A stretch of 64,000 nt of DNA from Bacteroidota bacterium (GCA_016706255.1 JADJJZ010000021.1:1-64000), one strand, 5' to 3'; shown: positions 9,420-18,885, numbered from the stretch's first letter. Notes: a model not told the origin generated them from the letters alone. Program-made: numbers and translations.

Positions 9420-9444
9420 CAACGACAATTTAATACTTAATAAT

Positions 9445-10113
9445 ATGCTTTATTTAAAGAGATTAGAAATAGAAAATGTGAGATGCTTTGGCAATAAGCA
9501 GAAAATCGATTTTACTGATAGTGATGGGGAAATTTCACAGTGGACAGTTATACTTGGTGACAATGGAACTGGTAAAACGTCTATCCTTCGCAGTATAGTT
9601 TCTTTGTTGCCTTCTCCTCAAAGTTTTATAGGAAAAAGAAGCCATCTTGATACGGAATATGATTTAAGTATTGACAACAGTTGGCGCAATGCATGGGATT
9701 TGAGGCATAAAGAAGGTGGTAAGGAATCAAAAATGAAACTTATTGTTGTTGAGAGTGGAAAACCATTTGGAGTTGATGGAGTAATAGAATTAGACTTGGA
9801 GTATTCTATTAATCATAAAACTAAAGAATCTGTTGTCTCCAAAAACTACAATACTGGTATTCTTTCCCCAGTATTCTGTTTTGCTTACGGAGCAAATCGT
9901 AAAATGGCTGAAAAATCATTGTCAGGCGAGAGCTTTAATAACTCAAGTGCTACCCTTTTTTTAGACAATGCCATGCTTCAAAACTCATCAGAGTATTTTC
10001 TGCGTGTAGATTATGAAACTGCAAAAACAAAAACTAAAAAAGGTATTTCAGAAAGAGATAGAATAAAAGATTTATTGCTTCAAGTTTTACCAGATGGAAT
10101 AAAAAAGACATAA
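9445..10113 (+). CDS. AAA ATPase, PtuA-like (Septu-type), part 1
   Basis: N-terminal half of an SMC/RecF-like ABC-type ATPase. It begins MLYLKRLEIENVRCFGN, with Walker A LGDNGTGKTSIL at about residue 38-48, and later FAYGANRKMAE. PtuA-type ATPases of the Septu system pair with an HNH nuclease encoded directly downstream, which is the arrangement here. The frame ends at 10113 after AAAAAAGAC. Removing one A gives DIRVRKGKYAYKER, and further shifts near 10140 and 10235 are needed to reach part 2, which carries Walker B. At least three indels lie within 150 bases, so the stretch is either decayed or badly sequenced. Confidence 0.82.
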   Translation: MLYLKRLEIENVRCFGNKQKIDFTDSDGEISQWTVILGDNGTGKTSILRSIVSLLPSPQSFIGKRSHLDTEYDLSIDNSWRNAWDLRHKEGGKESKMKLIVVESGKPFGVDGVIELDLEYSINHKTKESVVSKNYNTGILSPVFCFAYGANRKMAEKSLSGESFNNSSATLFLDNAMLQNSSEYFLRVDYETAKTKTKKGISERDRIKDLLLQVLPDGIKKT

Positions 10114-10239
10114 GAGTTAGAAAGGGGAAATACGCTTACAAAGAGAGGTAAGTTCTAACACCATTTGGTTGGGTAAACTTAAATGAAATGAGTTTAGGGC
10201 ACAAAACAACTATTGCGTGGTTGATGGATTTGCCGAAAG

Positions 10240-10758
10240 ATGTTGAGCTACTACGAGAAAAGCGAAACCCCATTTGATGAACCAGCTATTTTAATTTTGG
10301 ATGAAATTGATTTGCATATGCACCCTACATGGCAAAGAGAAATCATTGAGAACCTTAGTCAAATTTTTTCTAAGACACAGTTTATAGTAACTGCACATAG
10401 TCCATTGATTGCGCAGGCAGCATTAAGTTCAAATTTAGTTTTATTGAAGCGAACAGGCGACCATGTAAAAGTTGAGAATACTCCCGATGTAATCAGGAGT
10501 TGGAGAATAGACCAAGTGTTGACAAGTGATTTGTTTGGCTTGAAAGAGTCAAGAACAAGAGAAATGGAAAAAAAAATTCAGCGAAGAAGAACACTCTTGA
10601 AAAAGGAAATTTTAACTGACAAACAGAAAACTGAATTAGAAAAACTAAATGCAGAAATTGATGCTATGCCCATAGGGGAAACAAAATCAGAAATTGATGC
10701 AATGGATATTTTAAAAGATTTTGCAAAAAAACTTGAGGCAGCGAAAAAAAGAAAATAG
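10240..10758 (+). CDS. AAA ATPase, PtuA-like, part 2 (Walker B half)
   Basis: C-terminal half of the ATPase begun at 9445. Walker B is ILILDEIDLHMHPTWQREI at about residue 17-35, and the downstream histidine switch is FIVTAHSPLIAQAA. The last 60 residues (MEKKIQRRRTLLKKEI.. to KLEAAKKRK) are a charged coiled coil. The segment LNEMSLGHKTTIAWLMDL, an ABC signature-like region, lies in another frame between the two parts (about 10180-10235). The stop is followed at once by the HNH gene (TAGTATG), so the two proteins are probably made together. Confidence 0.82.
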   Translation: MLSYYEKSETPFDEPAILILDEIDLHMHPTWQREIIENLSQIFSKTQFIVTAHSPLIAQAALSSNLVLLKRTGDHVKVENTPDVIRSWRIDQVLTSDLFGLKESRTREMEKKIQRRRTLLKKEILTDKQKTELEKLNAEIDAMPIGETKSEIDAMDILKDFAKKLEAAKKRK

Positions 10759-10759
10759 T

Positions 10760-11497
10760 ATGATTAGAATTCATAAAACTGCTGCTGTTCCAAATATTCT
10801 AACAACAGATGGTGCAACAGAAACAACAACATTAATTAATGCTTTCACTGCAAATCCAAATCAATACAAAAGCCGAACAGGAGTTCCCGTAAAGAGCATT
10901 GTCAAATTTAAATTTGACAATAAAATTTATGGAGATGAAACGGTGAAAACACGGTTAGTAGCCGACCAACACGATAAGTGTTGTTTTTGCGAAAGCAAAT
11001 TTTCTGATAATAGTTTTGGTGATGTTGAACACTACCGACCAAAAGGGGCATACAAGAAAGTAGGAGCTAATGCTAATAATTATCCCGGTTATTATTGGTT
11101 AGCTTATAATTGGAATAATTTAATGTATTCATGTGAGAAATGCAACAGGAAACATAAGAAAAATGATTTTCCGTTGTATGACGAAACTACACGAAAACCA
11201 TTTCATAATCATGCAAATGATTTATCTCATGAAGACACTTTACTGATAAACCCAAACACCGAAGACCCAAGCAATTTTTTTACTTTCAAAGAAGAAGTTC
11301 CTGTTCCGGTTAATAGTAGTTTGAAAGGATTAACTTCAATCAAAGTATATGGTTTGGAGAGGTTAAATAATTCACGTCTTGAAAATTTGAAAGCTATAAA
11401 AATAGCATTGACATTAGTAAATATTGATGAAACAAATGCTACAGAAATTGCCAGAGCCGCAAACCGATTTGAAAATTTTTCCTGCCGATTTGGTTGA
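10760..11497 (+). CDS. HNH endonuclease, PtuB-like (Septu-type)
   Basis: In Septu systems PtuB is the HNH nuclease partner of the PtuA ATPase. The start at 10760 directly follows the ATPase stop. Zinc and HNH motifs are in order: CCFCESKF at about residue 72, GDVEHYRPKGAY at about 87 (the catalytic His), and NNLMYSCEKCNRKHKKNDFPL at about 130. The frame shown ends at 11497 after GAAAATTTTTCC. A one-base shift there continues LPADLVESVIAAKQLF.. to a stop at 11600, and RCKFPHLP near the end looks like a genuine C-terminus. It lies between the ATPase and hsdM within the type I operon. A retron-associated HNH is the main alternative, but no reverse transcriptase is nearby. Confidence 0.85.
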   Translation: MIRIHKTAAVPNILTTDGATETTTLINAFTANPNQYKSRTGVPVKSIVKFKFDNKIYGDETVKTRLVADQHDKCCFCESKFSDNSFGDVEHYRPKGAYKKVGANANNYPGYYWLAYNWNNLMYSCEKCNRKHKKNDFPLYDETTRKPFHNHANDLSHEDTLLINPNTEDPSNFFTFKEEVPVPVNSSLKGLTSIKVYGLERLNNSRLENLKAIKIALTLVNIDETNATEIARAANRFENFSCRFG

Positions 11498-11661
11498 ATC
11501 GGTGATAGCAGCCAAACAACTTTTCAATTCTTCCGCTAAAGATACGGCTAAGTTTGCATATTGTGTTAGGTGCAAGTTTCCTCATTTGCCAACCATTTAA
11601 ATTTAATAAAATGAATAGTCCGATAGTTAAAATATAAATGGACATTTTTTAATAAAAAAAT

Positions 11662-13146
11662 ATGAGCAACAACACATCAAGTATAGTAAGCAAAGTATGG
11701 AGTTTCTGTAATCCCCTCCGTGATGTAGGTGTCGGATATGGGGATTATTTAGAGCAACTTACCTACTTGCTTTTCTTAAAAATGGCTGATGAATATAGCA
11801 AGCCACCGCATAACCGAAAACTACCTATTCCAAAGGATTACAACTGGGAAAGTTTAACCAATAAAAAAGGTGTTGAACTGGAATTACACTATGCTACGTT
11901 ACTGCGTGAATTAAGTACTGCCAAGGGTATCTTAGGTCAAATATTTACAAAGAGCCAGAATAAAATTCAGGATCCTGCAATGCTTGCTAAAATCATTGAT
12001 ATGATTGACAGCGAACAATGGTTGGTTATGGGAGCAGATGTGAAAGGAGATATTTATGAAAAACTCTTAGAGCAAAATGCACAAGACGTGAAAAGTGGTG
12101 CAGGTCAATACTTTACACCAAGGCCTTTAATCCGCGCAATGGTAGAATGTATACAGCCACAACCCGGCAAAACAATTGCAGACCCCGCTTGCGGAACTGG
12201 TGGATTCTTTTTGGCTGCTTATGATTATATTGTAGCAAATAACAAATTAGACAAAGCTCAAAACAAGTTTTTAAAATTAGAAACTTTTTTTGGCAATGAA
12301 ATTGTTGCAGGAACACGGCGTTTGGCTTTAATGAATTTGTTTCTCCATAATATTGGGGATATTGAAAGTGATAATTTTATTTCACCTGCGGATGCTTTAA
12401 TTGCAGCTTCACCAATTACGTATGATTATGTATTAGCAAATCCTCCTTTTGGGAAAAAGAGTTCACAAACTTTCACTAATGAAGAAGGGGAGCAGGAGAA
12501 AGATGATTTGACCTATAACCGTCAAGATTTTTGGGCTACAACAAGTAATAAGCAATTGAATTTTGTTCAGCATATTCGTTCTATGCTGAAAACAACTGGA
12601 ATAGCAGCAGTAGTGTTGCCTGACAATGTTTTGTTTGAAGGTGGTGCGGGTGAAACAGTTCGAAAAAAATTACTTGAAACAACAGATTTGCATACAATTT
12701 TGCGCCTTCCTACAGGGATATTTTATGCACAGGGTGTAAAAGCAAATGTTGTTTTCTTTGATAACAAACCAGCCAACAAAAACCCATGGACAAAAGAAAT
12801 TTGGGTGTATGACTATCGCACAAACATACATCACACATTAAAGAAAAATCCATTAAATATTGAAGTGTTAAAAGAATTCATAGTCTGCTACAAATCTGAA
12901 AACCGAAGCAAACGCAAGGAAACCTATAACGCAGGAACAAATCCTGAAGGTCGCTGGCGCAAATTTACCTATGATGAAATCATAGCAAGAGATAAAACTT
13001 CATTAGATATTTCCTGGCTTAAAGATAGCTCCCTTACGGATTTAGATAATTTGCCCGATCCGGATATTTTGGCTGCGGAGATTGTTGAGAATTTGGAGGC
13101 AGGGTTGGAGAGTTTTAGAGCGATAATAAATAATCTCTCAAAATAG
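11662..13146 (+). CDS. hsdM: type I restriction-modification DNA methyltransferase subunit
   Basis: HsdM methylates adenine in the HsdS-defined target and forms the M2S core. The 494-residue protein is intact. The N-terminal helical domain contains DYLEQLTYLLFLKMADE (about 25-45). Then comes the family phrase GQYFTPRPLIRAMVE, AdoMet motif I ADPACGTGGFFLAAYD (about 173-188), and catalytic motif IV YVLANPPFGKKS (about 257-268). Near the C-terminus is RWRKFTYDEIIARDKTSLDI. It is the last gene of the operon hsdR-hsdS-ATPase-HNH-hsdM, an order in which the two-gene insert separates S from M. If only this gene and hsdS are functional, the locus could still methylate the genome without restricting. 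Confidence 0.95.
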   Translation: MSNNTSSIVSKVWSFCNPLRDVGVGYGDYLEQLTYLLFLKMADEYSKPPHNRKLPIPKDYNWESLTNKKGVELELHYATLLRELSTAKGILGQIFTKSQNKIQDPAMLAKIIDMIDSEQWLVMGADVKGDIYEKLLEQNAQDVKSGAGQYFTPRPLIRAMVECIQPQPGKTIADPACGTGGFFLAAYDYIVANNKLDKAQNKFLKLETFFGNEIVAGTRRLALMNLFLHNIGDIESDNFISPADALIAASPITYDYVLANPPFGKKSSQTFTNEEGEQEKDDLTYNRQDFWATTSNKQLNFVQHIRSMLKTTGIAAVVLPDNVLFEGGAGETVRKKLLETTDLHTILRLPTGIFYAQGVKANVVFFDNKPANKNPWTKEIWVYDYRTNIHHTLKKNPLNIEVLKEFIVCYKSENRSKRKETYNAGTNPEGRWRKFTYDEIIARDKTSLDISWLKDSSLTDLDNLPDPDILAAEIVENLEAGLESFRAIINNLSK

Positions 13147-13247
13147 TTATACGTGATTGTTTTTAGATTTTTTATTTCATTAAGGATGATTTTTTTTAAA
13201 ATTAATTTATTAATGGTTTCATAAATTTCAATTTAATATTCAAAACT

Positions 13248-14954
13248 ATGTTTATCGTTTTAGATAAAACTTTTAACGCTACTGTGAAATATCAAAATTT
13301 CACATCAGACATTGTTGATAATAATGAGTATCTACTTGGACGATTGAGTGATATTAATTTTTTTGTTGGCGGAAATAATATGGGGAAAAGTTCATTTTTG
13401 AGAAACCTTTTAATTCAGGATAAATATAAGGTAGTTGGTTCAGAGAAATCTTTATCATATCTTAGGGAAATTGAAACTGTATTAAGGCATCAATCTGAAT
13501 CCGTTATTGATAATGCTGCTTTCACAATCTCTGATATCACTCCAAAACTAAACTATTTTGAATTAAGCAATAATGCATTAGTAGCATTTGAATTCTTTCT
13601 TGATAAATATCCGAATAATAATATTCTAATTAATAGAAGTTACTTTGCTGATTTGATTTTAAAATTTGATAACACTAATATTGAAAAGGTGATTGATGAA
13701 ATAAATTCAAATTTTCAAAAGTTGCATGCAATGATTATGGTTGCTTTGGAGGTTGAAGATACCAATAAGCGACTATACTATTTAAATTTTACCCACTCAA
13801 ACTACTTTAGGTTGAAAGAATTGCATTCATATAAACTTAAGCCAATTTTCGACTCACTATCCTCTCTCCTTGAAAAGTATAATGAAAGTCCTTTGCAAGT
13901 TATTACTCCTTTTGAGAAGCGGTACGTTCCGATTCTTAGGACATTATCAAGTCTATTTGATAATGACAGAAATGGTAATGTGAGTGATAAAATTCTTTCA
14001 AACATATTTGAAACTTCGGTAAAAAAAAATTATTTTAAGGGCTCACTTAAAGAAAATATTAAAATATTTACCGGTTTAGATTTTTATGAGCATATTCTTG
14101 AGGTTCGTAATAATGAAAAAAAAATTAGAAATAACTTTGAAGAATTTGAGCTATTTCTTTCGAAAACGTTTTTCAACGGAGTTGAAGTTGATTTGATTGC
14201 AAAACCATCTAAAGTTAGCAAGGATATGCATATTTCGTTGTATTTGGGCGGAACTGAAAACGATATACATCAGTTTGGCGATGGTGTTCAGGCGTTAATT
14301 TTGCTTTTGTATCCGATTTTTACTGCTCAGGAGGAAACCTGGATCTTTATAGAGGAGCCAGAATTAAATTTACATCCTGGTTTTCAAAGGTTGTTTCTAG
14401 ATACATTGTTAAATAATGGTTATATAAAAGCAAAAAAATTAAAATATTTTTTCACCACACATTCTAATCACCTTTTGGATTTGTCATTAACAGATAATTC
14501 AAATGTCTCAATTTTTACTTTTAGAGAAATTGTCAATCAGCAAGGTATTTCCAAGATTGTTTCTAATATTAATAATTCAGATATTGATTCATTGGAATTA
14601 CTTGGTGTTAGTTCTAGTTCTGTTTTTATTGCCAATTGCAGTGTTTGGGTTGAAGGACATAGTGATACACTATATCTAAGGGCTTTTTTAAAGGCATATT
14701 TTGAACATTTTCATGAAGATTATTCTTATAAAGAAGATTTACATTACACTTATTTTGAATATAGTGGCTCTAATGTGAGTCATTACTTGTTTGAAGAGAA
14801 TGAAGTGGGTATAGATAAGGAAATTGAGCAAATTACAGCAAGGTTCCTTAGCAGTAAAATATTATTAATCGCAGACAAAGATGATTCTAGAAAGGAGAAA
14901 AAGCATCTGGCTTTAAAAACCAAGAAAGTAAATATTTTAAATATGAAGTATTAA
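13248..14954 (+). CDS. OLD-family ATP-dependent nuclease (ATPase + TOPRIM), part 1
   Basis: OLD proteins join an ABC-type ATPase to a TOPRIM nuclease and act in phage defence. The 568 residues show Walker A VGGNNMGKSSFL at about 40, Walker B WIFIEEPELNLHPGFQ at about 365, and TTHSNHLLDLS at about 405. A TOPRIM domain follows with the metal Glu in WVEGHSDTLYL (about 468) and the acidic pair in LLIADKDDS (about 545). The frame is broken at AAAAAC near 14915. The other frame reads ESKYFKYEVLTCREIENLL, the conserved REIENLL of the family, and runs into part 2. No GajB-like helicase follows, so a single-gene (class 1-like) OLD is likelier than Gabija. Confidence 0.85.
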   Translation: MFIVLDKTFNATVKYQNFTSDIVDNNEYLLGRLSDINFFVGGNNMGKSSFLRNLLIQDKYKVVGSEKSLSYLREIETVLRHQSESVIDNAAFTISDITPKLNYFELSNNALVAFEFFLDKYPNNNILINRSYFADLILKFDNTNIEKVIDEINSNFQKLHAMIMVALEVEDTNKRLYYLNFTHSNYFRLKELHSYKLKPIFDSLSSLLEKYNESPLQVITPFEKRYVPILRTLSSLFDNDRNGNVSDKILSNIFETSVKKNYFKGSLKENIKIFTGLDFYEHILEVRNNEKKIRNNFEEFELFLSKTFFNGVEVDLIAKPSKVSKDMHISLYLGGTENDIHQFGDGVQALILLLYPIFTAQEETWIFIEEPELNLHPGFQRLFLDTLLNNGYIKAKKLKYFFTTHSNHLLDLSLTDNSNVSIFTFREIVNQQGISKIVSNINNSDIDSLELLGVSSSSVFIANCSVWVEGHSDTLYLRAFLKAYFEHFHEDYSYKEDLHYTYFEYSGSNVSHYLFEENEVGIDKEIEQITARFLSSKILLIADKDDSRKEKKHLALKTKKVNILNMKY

Positions 14955-14998
14955 CTTGTAGAGAGATTGAAAATCTACTTTCAGCCCAACAGATAAAG

Positions 14999-15292
14999 AT
15001 GTTTTTCCCAAAACTTCATGCCAAGATGGCTTCTATTGATTGGTCCCAAATTGAAATACATGAAAATGAATATCAAGATGAATATATTGGTAAATACTTA
15101 AAAAAGAAGCTTAAAAAATTGACTCCAGAGCATTTATTTCTTGAATCAGGAACTTTAAAAACTTACTATAAGATTAAGTTAGCAAACTTATTAAAGGAAG
15201 ATATTAGCTGGCATAATATGTCTAAAGATGCCCAAAATTTAACTAAGAAAGTGGTAGAATTTATTAAGTTAAATAATTATAAAATAAGATGA
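14999..15292 (+). CDS. OLD-family nuclease, part 2 (C-terminal, after frameshift)
   Basis: This frame, open from about 14916, continues the OLD-like protein past the shift: REIENLLSAQQIKMFF, then a lysine-rich helical tail to LNNYKIR. The 97-residue ATG-initiated piece is not expected to be a separate gene. Confidence 0.7.
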   Translation: MFFPKLHAKMASIDWSQIEIHENEYQDEYIGKYLKKKLKKLTPEHLFLESGTLKTYYKIKLANLLKEDISWHNMSKDAQNLTKKVVEFIKLNNYKIR

Positions 15293-15433
15293 ACCATATT
15301 AAGAATATTTTTTGATTACTTAATTGGGAGCACTTTATTTTTCAACATTAAATCAATCTAAAAATAATTAATTGTAGAATATTTTAATTATAGAATAATA
15401 AAAAAAATTATTGATTATGACTCAAAACTTTGG

Positions 15434-16036
15434 ATGATACGGGCCGGCAGCGCTGGTGAACAGGAGGATGCTGCTCTCAGAAATGGTTTTGTAACCATTA
15501 GTTGGAATGAACTTCCTGACTTAAGTAAATTTAGAACCCGCGAAGAAGTTGGAGAAATTTATAAAAAGCATTATAAAGAAGCAACACCAGTTTCAGAGGG
15601 CTTGAAGATTGGTCAGGTTTTTAGATTTGCAAATCGGGTACATAAAGGTGATTGGGTTGTCTTACCTTCAAAATTTAATCCTGAAATTCATATAGGAGAA
15701 GTTACTGGAGAGTATCACTACAAGGGTCAGGAGAGTGATGTATTGCACTGGATACCGGTCAAATGGCATAAAACGATACCCAGGTCACAATTTGATGAAG
15801 ATTTGTTGTATTCTTTTGGTTCCTTGCTTACACTAAGCAATATAAAAAGAAACAATGCCTTAGAGCGAGTTAAAGCGCTGGTTACCGGAAAGCAAATCCA
15901 ATTTGCCAGTCAGGCCGATGAGGATAACGAAACTGGAGATGACACACTTGAAAATGCAGAACCGGTAATCTTGCATTTACTCAAATTGAAAGCCTTATTC
16001 AATCTCAATTTAAAGATTATGCCATGGAAGATTTAA
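15434..16036 (+). CDS. Mrr-like restriction endonuclease, part 1 (N-terminal recognition domain)
   Basis: The 200-residue frame starts MIRAGSAGEQEDAALRNGFV and contains GWNEL-like SWNELPDLS, FANRVHKGDWVVLPSK and IHIGEVTGEYHY. This is the beta-rich N-terminal module found in front of many Mrr-type nucleases. ATG ACT CAA AAC just upstream (15418) probably belongs to it, because one extra T in the TTT run would join MTQNF to WMIRAG. Near 15970 the frame is lost. The other frame gives AFTQIESLIQSQFKDYAMED and joins the nuclease domain in the next entry. Mrr-family enzymes cut modified DNA, but the specificity here cannot be read from sequence. Confidence 0.78.
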   Translation: MIRAGSAGEQEDAALRNGFVTISWNELPDLSKFRTREEVGEIYKKHYKEATPVSEGLKIGQVFRFANRVHKGDWVVLPSKFNPEIHIGEVTGEYHYKGQESDVLHWIPVKWHKTIPRSQFDEDLLYSFGSLLTLSNIKRNNALERVKALVTGKQIQFASQADEDNETGDDTLENAEPVILHLLKLKALFNLNLKIMPWKI

Positions 16037-16386
16037 TTCGTGAGATTTTAATCGCTCATGGATATACAACTTCACAGCCTCGAGAAGTTGGTGGTTTGGA
16101 AGGAAAATCAAGGAAGGGTGAGGATGGCGGAGCAGATATTTTAGCATCCAACGGCCCTTTGGGATTTGAAGAGCCTAAAATTTGTGTCCAGGTAAAATCT
16201 TCTAAAGACAGGGTTGCCGCAGGTGTTTTACGGGAGTTGTTGGGGGTAATGAACAGTTATAACGCACTTTATGGAATCTTGGTATCATGGAGCGGCTTTT
16301 CAGAATCATTGAAACGAGAAGCCCGGAGCAAATATTTTAATATACGTCTATGGAGTTCCACAGATATAATAAATGAGATTTACTAA
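16024..16386 (+). CDS. Mrr-like restriction endonuclease, part 2 (catalytic domain)
   Basis: The Mrr catalytic domain begins MEDLIREILIAHGYTTS. The PD-(D/E)xK-type site is visible as GGADILASNGP (metal Asp) and ICVQVKSSKDRV (Gln-Val-Lys in place of Glu-x-Lys, usual for Mrr). VLRELLGVMNSY and GILVSWSGFSE complete the fold. The frame overlaps part 1 by 13 bases and is the same gene after a one-base indel near 15970. Confidence 0.85.
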   Translation: MEDLIREILIAHGYTTSQPREVGGLEGKSRKGEDGGADILASNGPLGFEEPKICVQVKSSKDRVAAGVLRELLGVMNSYNALYGILVSWSGFSESLKREARSKYFNIRLWSSTDIINEIY

Positions 16387-16496
16387 CATTACGATAAATT
16401 TAGTGAAGAAATGAAAAAAAGGTTATTATTAAAAAGGATATGGGTTTTGGTTGAATGATTCTATTCCATTTTATATAAAATAAAAACACACAAATT

Positions 16497-17047
16497 ATGT
16501 TATTAAATTTTAATGAAGAAATGATCCCAGACACAAACACACTTTATCAAGAAGCATAGCTACAGTTAACTCAGGTTTGCAAAACGACAAATATTATTTT
16601 AACCAACTTTTCACGGAGAAAATGGGTATTACGAAACAAATTTTCAATTATTTGATCAATTGGGGATATATAACACTTTAAACCCCAAAACGAAAAAACC
16701 TACAAAGAGATACAGGGGTTGTATATTTTCTATGAAGAGGGTGCGGCAAAATATGCAGGCATTTCTCGTAAAATCCTAAACAGGTTACGCAATCATTTTA
16801 TTGGTAAGGACCATTTTCAAGCAAGTTTGGTTTACCTTATGGCAAGAGCAGAACAAGATAAAAAAGGTTTATTCATGAAACGAAAAAAAGATTTGGAATT
16901 TCATCCATACCGTGAACAAATCCAGCCTTTAATACGTGAAAAATGGCAAATCCAAATAATACCAGAAACCCGACAGCTTTAAGCGAGCACTAATGGAAAT
17001 ATTATTGCGTGCGAATTAAAAACCCAATGGAATTCGTTTGAAACATG
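16497..17047 (+). pseudogene. decayed GIY-YIG nuclease-family protein
   Basis: A short intact frame at 16719-16982 carries a GIY-YIG-like core: YIFYEEGAAKYAGISRKIL, then NRLRNHFIGKDHFQASLVYL. Here YIF and YAG stand for the GIY and YIG strands, and the Arg of the helix follows. Upstream, ATG at 16497 opens MLLNFNEEMIPDTNTLYQEA before an in-frame stop, and other frames supply the link. Downstream, frames give SFKRALMEI and LKTQWNSFETW, the expected ending. At least three disruptions make this a pseudogene. The IS3 element begins a few bases after it. Confidence 0.6.
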
Positions 17048-17131
17048 GGTTAACCCCCTATAAACGGGAACGGTTTTTAAATTTAATTTAGGTTTTTTTA
17101 GGTATAAGCGAACAAAATACTTTTAGTAAAA

Positions 17132-18151
17132 CTATTTTGCTCGCATTGTGCTATTTCCTTCGACTAAACTATCCCTGACGAGTTGCTCCTCAGCAGCGCT
17201 CGTTTCCGTTTTATTTAGTGGTATAAAGATATATTCTGGCAATGAACTTCGCAAATTAAAAATGTCATGTATATCTATTCCTTGTTGTAGTAAATTCACA
17301 TATGGACTTTTGTAATTTGCACCGGAATGTATTCTTTTGTAATTATAAAATAATCCCCATCGCTTTAAAACATCAGCCATATCGTTGCTTGTTTCAAATT
17401 CGTACCCACGACAAATCACCTTGTCAATAATGCTGTGATAAGATTCTATATGCGCGTTTTGTTCAGGTGTTGCAGGTTTGGTAAACTCTTGTTCTATTTT
17501 TAATTTCTTAAAATAATCTCTTACAAGTGTACTTTCAAATTGCGAACCGTTATCGCACCTAACATAGATTTTATCTGGTTGATAATATACAGATGTAATG
17601 TGTTCAAAGAATAGCTTTACGTCTTCTTTTTTTATACTACTCTTAAACATATATCCTAATATCCAACGACTATACACATCAATTACAGTCAATAATGGAA
17701 TTAACTTACCCGTGCCATGTATATACATAAATTTTATATCGAACTCCCAATAGGTAAAAGCTGCTAATGGCTCAGGGACTAGCTTTGACACCCATTGCTT
17801 ATTGCCAACCTTAATGCTGGTGGGTTGATATAAAAGGTTATTGACCCGCATCAAACGGTATACTTTTTTGTGATTGATAATATAGTGAAATGTATCTCGT
17901 AAATAATGCGTTACTTTTAAATATCCATAATCAACAAATTCAGTAGATAGCAATGATTTAATTTGCTCAACAACAATTGCATTGTTAACATTTGTACCGT
18001 TCTGCTTCTTTGTATATTCACTTGGTGATAATCCACGTTTTTTACAAGCGACATCCTTATGTTGCTTGTAATAACTGCTTGGACTCAATCCAACATACTT
18101 TAACACTTTTCCTACTGGATATTGTTGGTCAATAAAAATTGTTGCCACCAT
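17132..18151 (-). CDS. IS3-family transposase, OrfB (integrase core)
   Basis: 339 residues with an rve-type DDE core. The first Asp is in YWEFDIKFMYIHG (about residue 138), the second in IYVRCDNGSQFES (about 201), and the Glu in PEQNAHIESYHSIID (about 237). The N-terminal part has the HTH_21-like region with HYLRDTFHYIINHKKVYRLM. The ATG at 18151 is internal to the true frame, because this frame is open up to the slippery site at 18177-18184. The active product is probably the OrfAB fusion made by -1 frameshifting. Confidence 0.93.
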   Translation of the reverse strand: MVATIFIDQQYPVGKVLKYVGLSPSSYYKQHKDVACKKRGLSPSEYTKKQNGTNVNNAIVVEQIKSLLSTEFVDYGYLKVTHYLRDTFHYIINHKKVYRLMRVNNLLYQPTSIKVGNKQWVSKLVPEPLAAFTYWEFDIKFMYIHGTGKLIPLLTVIDVYSRWILGYMFKSSIKKEDVKLFFEHITSVYYQPDKIYVRCDNGSQFESTLVRDYFKKLKIEQEFTKPATPEQNAHIESYHSIIDKVICRGYEFETSNDMADVLKRWGLFYNYKRIHSGANYKSPYVNLLQQGIDIHDIFNLRSSLPEYIFIPLNKTETSAAEEQLVRDSLVEGNSTMRAK

Positions 18152-18159
18152 TCGCCGAT

Positions 18160-18459
18160 CTATTTGCGTAATGTTGTTTTTTTTAACAACTCTTCCTTAA
18201 TTTTTAATTCAAGTTCTTTTTCGGCAACAATCTCCTTTAATCGTTGGTTTTCAAGTTGTAAGCGTTTTAACTCCGGAGTCATTAACCCCTCTCCGGTTTT
18301 AAGGCCATCATATCCCCAAACAGAGACTTTGTCTTGCCAGTTCTTGAGCGTTTGATAACTGATTGCGTGTTTCCTGGCGGTAGCCACCAAACCTAAATGT
18401 TTACTCTCTTCTAAAATCTGTAGCTTTTCTTGCGTACTTTTTCTTGGTTGTTTTCCCAT
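18160..18459 (-). CDS. IS3-family transposase, OrfA (helix-turn-helix)
   Basis: 99 residues. An HTH of the IS3 OrfA type spans about 10-45 (EKLQILEESKHLGLVATARK, HAISYQTLKNWQDKV). A leucine-zipper-like coiled coil follows (LKRLQLENQRLKEIV, AEKELELKIKEELLKK), which mediates multimerisation. The stop lies just after an A8C run that fits a frameshift signal. Confidence 0.9.
   Translation of the reverse strand: MGKQPRKSTQEKLQILEESKHLGLVATARKHAISYQTLKNWQDKVSVWGYDGLKTGEGLMTPELKRLQLENQRLKEIVAEKELELKIKEELLKKTTLRK
18177..18184 (-). other. probable programmed -1 frameshift site of the IS3 element
   Basis: On the minus strand this is a run of eight A followed by C, 15-22 bases before the orfA stop. 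OrfB is in the -1 frame relative to orfA and is open through the run (LKKNNITQIDRRMVATIF), as expected for OrfAB fusion by ribosomal slippage in IS3 elements. Confidence 0.65.
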
Positions 18460-18561
18460 GATATCTCAAATTTACACCCTCTTTTGAAATTTGAATATCG
18501 TTCCAGTTATTTAGGGGGTTAGAGGGAACACATTAAAATCAAAATTTAATTAAATGTTTTT

Positions 18562-18801
18562 ATGAAAAACTTATTAAAATTACACGAAGTTATAGTAGTA
18601 GTATTATTAAGTGATAAAAAAAGAATTTTAACGTTTAGTCAAATTGTTGAATTTATCACTATGCGAAATTTGTTCCCTGAACGCATAGGTAATGTTTCAC
18701 TTGAAATTCAGGTTATGCTTCGAGAAAAGAAATCCAATGCGCGGTATCTTTACCTTTTTGAACAAATAGATAGTGAAACTATTCGGTTAAGGAACTTTTA
18801 A
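18562..18801 (+). CDS. small hypothetical protein, winged-helix-like
   Basis: 79 residues beginning MKNLLKLHEVIVVVLLSDKK. The order helix, helix (FSQIVEFITMRNLF), strand-like end (ARYLYLFEQIDSETIRLRNF) resembles a small winged-helix domain, but no family could be named. It lies just outside the right end of the IS3 element and starts a run of short plus-strand genes. Function unknown. Confidence 0.45.
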   Translation: MKNLLKLHEVIVVVLLSDKKRILTFSQIVEFITMRNLFPERIGNVSLEIQVMLREKKSNARYLYLFEQIDSETIRLRNF

Positions 18802-18885
18802 AACTTCTTAGACCTAGATAAATTAGTAATTTTTTATTTAAATTAACACTAAATATATAAAAATGAAAAAAATAAAAATGACGTT

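Larger units (their letters stand above)
17051..18522 (-). mobile_element. IS3-family insertion sequence
   Basis: It contains an orfA/orfB pair on the minus strand. The ends are imperfect inverted repeats: left TAACCCCCTATAAACGGGAA at 17051, and right, read inwards from 18522, TAACCCCCTAAATAACTGGA. Both continue with ACG and an AAATTT block. The exact outer base and the 3-bp target duplication could not be settled. Both genes are intact, so the element may be active. Confidence 0.8.

Noticed and set aside
10721..10759. Earlier start of the HNH gene overlapping the ATPase end
   Set aside because: The ATG at 10760 directly after the ATPase stop gives the expected short N-terminus; the extension is the coiled-coil DNA read in another frame.
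9445..11600. Retron with ATPase/HNH effectors
   Set aside because: No reverse transcriptase domain (YxDD) and no msr/msd-like RNA could be seen next to either ATPase/HNH pair.
13248..15292. Gabija (GajA/GajB) system
   Set aside because: The OLD-like gene is not followed by a UvrD/PcrA-type helicase; the next gene is Mrr-like.
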